From positions 342,804-406,803 of the forward strand of contig BCIH01000011.1 in NCBI GenBank assembly GCA_002897115.2: a stretch of DNA of 64,000 bases. The letters are read 5' to 3'. Made by a program: the position numbers and the translations under genes. The notes below the pieces were generated by a model. That model worked only from the letters and a program-made list of their open reading frames with translations, was not told the origin of the DNA and made no database searches. Position 1 is the stretch's first letter; the number at the start of each line of letters is the position of its first letter. The stretch is from Prototheca cutis (lineage: Eukaryota > Chlorophyta > Trebouxiophyceae > Chlorellales > Chlorellaceae). Positions 60,631 through 64,000 of this stretch are shown here, piece after piece.

Positions 60631-61479
60631 GATCTGGGCTTTAATGCCAATTGGGTTGTCGCCGAGCCGCGCGAAAGCTTCCGGGCCCGCTTCTGTGGCG
60701 CCTTTGCGGTGTCGCTGTCGTTGGTTGCCGGGTCCCCACGCCTCAGCCTCGTCTCCTCATGCCCGCTTCATGCCCAAGACGACGTCCTGTGACTTCCAAT
60801 ATTTCAGAAATACGTGCTTGGGGCTTTCGACGGCTAGTATGAATCTGATCACCTCGCGTGTATTTGCTACGGTGCTGTCCAGTTGACAAAGGTGGGCCGG
60901 TTCTGGGAGTGCGCCAGGAGCTGCACGACGAGTCTCGGCTCCCCGGCACCCACTCCCACCAGGGATCAGGAGCAAAAAAGTCGGAACAACGATAAGGCAA
61001 ATGAAATTCTAGGATGATCAAGTCACCTCAACGCAAAGAAAAGGCATGACATACAAAATGGAGCCGACATTGAGTCGCTGTCGTGGCACGGCGAGCTGTG
61101 GCGAGGGAGAGGTGTGCGATCTGGTCGCCAGCCCAGGCCAGTCATCGGCCATGGGCGATTGGCTTGCCGTCAGTGCACAGCACAAGCCACCTCAGCTCCA
61201 TCCCGAAAAGTGGCCGGGTGTGACTGTCGTCTGCCAACCACTTGCTGCATTGCCGCTGGCCTGGTGCCTGGAGGGAAGGGGAGGGGGTGGGCGTGCCAGA
61301 GCGTGGGAACACAATGGGATGCCGTGAAAGTTGGGAGGAGGGGAGCCAAACAACCCTATGAAATAATATCAATCAATCAACAAAAGGCTTGGCGCGGCAA
61401 CTGTTCATCCTCCTCATACCCACCCGACCATGCTATTCCTTTGAAGAGCCATGCATCACTGAAGACCGCCAAAAACCAC
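60631..61479. other. Intergenic between tetraspanin-like and YAK1
   Basis: 849 bp. A 72-codon minus-strand frame (60757-60975) ending 'KYWKSQDVVLGMKRA' looks protein-like in composition but has no recognised family; it may be upstream exon material of the tetraspanin-like gene. The rest is the YAK1 3' UTR and spacer. Confidence 0.4.
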
Positions 61480-64000
61480 TCACTGGCTGGCGAGCAGTTG
61501 CGCGGCGGCCAGCGCCGCGGCGGCGGACGCATCGGCCGGAGCGGCTTGTTCTACCCCGGCGAGCGGCACCTCGGCCCCACTGCCATCCGGCTGCACCTGC
61601 AGACTCCTGGAACTGAGTCTCAGGTCTCCCAGGGACAGCGGCGCGCTGCTGTTGGTTGCCAGCGCTGGCACGCTGGCACCATACTGCTGGTACTGCTGCT
61701 GCTGGTACTGCTGCGCCGCGACGGCATAGGCAGCCAGGTCGAGCCCTGCAGGTGCATGGGCATCCGTGGCCGGTGCCTCTGCTCGCTCCGAAAACGGTCC
61801 TGTCATCGCGTACCCGCCCCCGCCGTCCACGCCGACGCCTGCGAGGGACACGGAGCGCTGCGCCGCCGGGATCCGGGTGGCGGCGGCGGTGCTGCTGTTG
61901 TCCAGGGGCGGCTGCGATGGGGCAGACACCGCATACCCCCCGCTGCCCCGCGGTCGCCACCACCCCGCATCGTACTGGGCTGTGGGCGTGGCTGTGCCGT
62001 CGGTGGCGCCTGCAGCTGGCAGGGGCCCAGACAGGTTACCCCCCGCAGCCACCACCGCGGCCGCGGCCGCGGCCCACGCGGCCGAGGACGGGTTGCCTGG
62101 CGGTGTGAGCATGCCTGCCGTCCCACCACCCCCGCCAGTCATGTCCTCGTCGCGCAGGAGGTCGTCGTTCCACAGCGGGTCCCAGTCGCCCGGCTCGGGC
62201 GGCCGATCGTCCGAGTTCCCACTGGCGTTGGCCCCCGTCGTCGCACCGCTGCCGCCATGCATGGCAGCCAGAGGCAAAGACGCCGACCACCACTCGCCGC
62301 TGGCAAGTGTCTGCTGGTGCAGCGGCGCCGGGGCACCCAGCCCGACGTACTGCCCTTGCGCGCTACCAAACCGCGGCGCAGGCTGGCCGAGCGCCGGTGC
62401 CTGCACCACGTACGGCTGCGCCGGGTACGAACCCGACGTGCCCCCACGCAGAGCGGCCCCACCATAGGGGCCTTGATCCATGTGCTGCGACAACTGCTGC
62501 GCTGGCTGGTGACCCGCTACGGAGAGCGAAGGCACCGGGCCCATGCTGGTAAGGTACTGCCGGGGCGTTGCCCCCGCCGCGACAGCAGCCGCCGCGGCGG
62601 CCGCCAGCGCCTGTTGCTGCTGCGGGGTTGAAATCGCGGCGTAGCCCTGCACGGCGGCGGCGCTGGATCCAGAGGACGCCGCCCAGGAGTGCGCGTGCGG
62701 CGCCGCAGCAACCTGCTGGGGCGTGCCCGGCAGCGTGCCGCCGGCGAAAAACTGCCGCGCGGCAGCCACCTGCGCGGCCGCCACCACCGCGGCCTGCGTC
62801 TGCGCGTCGACGGCTGCCGCGGCCTGAAGCTGCGCGTCCGCTGCTGCTGCGGCGGCGGCCTGAAACTGCGCATCAGCTGTGGCAGCTTGAGCTTGCGCCT
62901 GGGCCTGCGCCGCGGCAAGCACCGCGGGATACGACCCGACGCTGGAAGGCGCCCACCCCGCGGGCGCGCCGCCGCCCGGCGGCAACAATGGGAGCAGCCG
63001 GCTGTACGATGACGGCCCTGCCAGCACTGCACCGGCGTCCAATCCACCGTACGATGACGAGGTGCCACCTCCGGGACCAACCGCTGCCTGGCCGCTCCCA
63101 GCTGTGTACAGGTACCCGGCGCCTCCGGCGTCCAGGATCCGCGCCTGCTGCCCAAACAGACGAGTCGGCGGGCTGACCATGGGCAGCGACCCCACGCTCA
63201 TCGGCGTGGACCCCAGCGCACTCATCAGTGCGCTGGCGTTCAGGGAGCCGACGTCCAGCGGCATGGCGGCGCTGTTGCTCAGCGAGCTAGAGTGCTGCTG
63301 CGCGGCGGCGGCCGCTGCGGACCACAGTGCCTGTGCCGCACCGCCACCAGCCACCGCCGCTTTGGCTGCAAACAGCGCCTGCTGCTGCTGCTGCTGCTGG
63401 CGCGCGGCGGCCATGGCAGCGGCGTGGCGCTGGAATGAAAGCACCGCGGCTGCACCACCGGCCGCCGCGGCGGCGGCATCGACGGGGGTGCGCGGCACGG
63501 GGATCCCCACGGACGCCGCTGGTGCGGGCGACCCGGCTGGTGCAAGGAAAGTATCGGGAGGCGGCATCCACGGCGCACCCGTCCAGTCCTCGCCCGTGAC
63601 AAAGGGGTGGGCGGCAGCTTGGTGGGGCGTCCAGCGTGCCTCTGGGTCAGGCTGCAGCACACCACGCAAGAAATCGACAAACCCGGCACGGGCTGCCGCC
63701 TCGCGTGCTGCTGCTGCAGGGTCGGCCGCCTGGCTCGACCGCAGCGGGTACCCTGCGATGATATCCACCAGGGCCGTGGCCTTGAAGTACGACTTGCCCA
63801 CGGGTGCGGGGGCGGCGTTGGCGGCTTCGTACTCGGCTGGCGTCCGCAGGGTGAAGCCAGTACGGCGGGGTGTGGGCGACACTGTTGTCGCCGGTCCGCG
63901 CCCCACCTGCCTTCCGTCGAGCAGGTGCTGGGGGCTGGGGGTTGACAGGCCCGCACTCCCGCGGCCCGTCGACGCTGACACCCCGGTGCTGTCACGGATG
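61480..64000 (-). CDS. YAK1: YAK1-type DYRK-family kinase, C-terminal part (runs off right edge)
   Basis: Dual-specificity kinase linked in plants and algae to TOR, growth and lipid signalling. Only the end of the catalytic domain is in the window: 'TPAEYEAANAAPAPVGKSYF', 'LVDIIAGYPLR', then 'FVDFLRGVLQPDPEARWTPHQAAAHPFVTG', cited here only to mark the subdomain XI region (63760-63590). It is followed by the plant-YAK1-like 'PWMPPPDT' stretch. The remaining 680 residues are low complexity: Ala, Gly, Pro and Gln, with a seven-Gln run (about 63381-63401) and 'QAQAQAQ' repeats. The ATP site and HRD/DFG motifs lie beyond the right edge. The frame is open to position 64000. Confidence 0.85.
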   Translation of the reverse strand, partial: IRDSTGVSASTGRGSAGLSTPSPQHLLDGRQVGRGPATTVSPTPRRTGFTLRTPAEYEAANAAPAPVGKSYFKATALVDIIAGYPLRSSQAADPAAAAREAAARAGFVDFLRGVLQPDPEARWTPHQAAAHPFVTGEDWTGAPWMPPPDTFLAPAGSPAPAASVGIPVPRTPVDAAAAAAGGAAAVLSFQRHAAAMAAARQQQQQQQALFAAKAAVAGGGAAQALWSAAAAAAQQHSSSLSNSAAMPLDVGSLNASALMSALGSTPMSVGSLPMVSPPTRLFGQQARILDAGGAGYLYTAGSGQAAVGPGGGTSSSYGGLDAGAVLAGPSSYSRLLPLLPPGGGAPAGWAPSSVGSYPAVLAAAQAQAQAQAATADAQFQAAAAAAADAQLQAAAAVDAQTQAAVVAAAQVAAARQFFAGGTLPGTPQQVAAAPHAHSWAASSGSSAAAVQGYAAISTPQQQQALAAAAAAAVAAGATPRQYLTSMGPVPSLSVAGHQPAQQLSQHMDQGPYGGAALRGGTSGSYPAQPYVVQAPALGQPAPRFGSAQGQYVGLGAPAPLHQQTLASGEWWSASLPLAAMHGGSGATTGANASGNSDDRPPEPGDWDPLWNDDLLRDEDMTGGGGGTAGMLTPPGNPSSAAWAAAAAAVVAAGGNLSGPLPAAGATDGTATPTAQYDAGWWRPRGSGGYAVSAPSQPPLDNSSTAAATRIPAAQRSVSLAGVGVDGGGGYAMTGPFSERAEAPATDAHAPAGLDLAAYAVAAQQYQQQQYQQYGASVPALATNSSAPLSLGDLRLSSRSLQVQPDGSGAEVPLAGVEQAAPADASAAAALAAAQLLASQ

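Noticed and set aside
61114..62631. 505-codon + strand ORF
   Set aside because: Antisense to the YAK1 low-complexity tail, Arg/Pro-rich mirror of Ala/Gln codons.
1..64000. CRISPR arrays, bacterial operons, riboswitches, insertion sequences with terminal repeats
   Set aside because: None seen; the window is eukaryotic with spliced genes, and the only mobile-element signal is the Fanzor-like remnant.

Overview
This is a GC-rich nuclear chromosome segment from a eukaryote with short GT-AG introns, mostly 50-450 bp. A plant-type single-B3-domain factor, a plant-type YAK1 kinase C-terminus, a plant-like mitochondrial lipoyl synthase and a type II thioesterase, all in compact GC-rich DNA, point to a green alga. 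A trebouxiophyte relative of Chlorella or Auxenochlorella is my best guess, but that is inference. Two N-gaps (12059-12158 and 37688-37769) and scattered single Ns show a draft assembly. The exon chains of most genes were rebuilt by joining homologous frames at GT/AG sites with matching phase; where that failed I say so.

Layout, left to right. AP-4 epsilon adaptin (1-2705, -, runs off the left edge), VPS28 of ESCRT-I (-), a broken conserved gene (about 5018-5300, -), a decayed Fanzor/TnpB-like remnant (5641-6088, +), PIG-O (-) and mitochondrial lipoyl synthase LIP1 (-, with a large (GT)n tract in an intron). Then UTP6 (+) and SRRM1-like splicing factor (-). A LYR-motif protein (+) overlaps the start of a BIG-type Sec7 ARF-GEF (+) by the four bases ATGA. 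Then XPG/RAD2 nuclease (+), an intron-containing tRNA-Leu(CAA) (-), MED22 (+), a METTL21-type methyltransferase (+) and a cyclin-like gene (+). The right half has an unrecognised 213-aa membrane protein (-), SMARCAL1-like annealing helicase (-), prolyl 4-hydroxylase (+), a GT25 glycosyltransferase (-), PIG-U (+), a B3 transcription factor (-), condensin-II CAP-D3 (-), a type II thioesterase (+), a tetraspanin-like protein (-) and YAK1 kinase (-, runs off the right edge).

Most are single-copy housekeeping genes, not a pathway cluster. Several neighbours share short divergent promoter regions (LIP1/UTP6, SRRM1/LYRM, SMARCAL1/P4H, GT25/PIG-U, CAP-D3/thioesterase). Thematic links are membrane traffic (AP-4, VPS28, ARF-GEF), genome maintenance (XPG, SMARCAL1, CAP-D3), GPI anchoring (PIG-O, PIG-U) and secretory modification (P4H beside GT25).

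The two observations I rank highest are the LYRM/ARF-GEF ATGA overlap, which looks like a dicistronic nuclear transcription unit, and the Fanzor-like zinc-ribbon remnant with an in-frame stop and frameshift.
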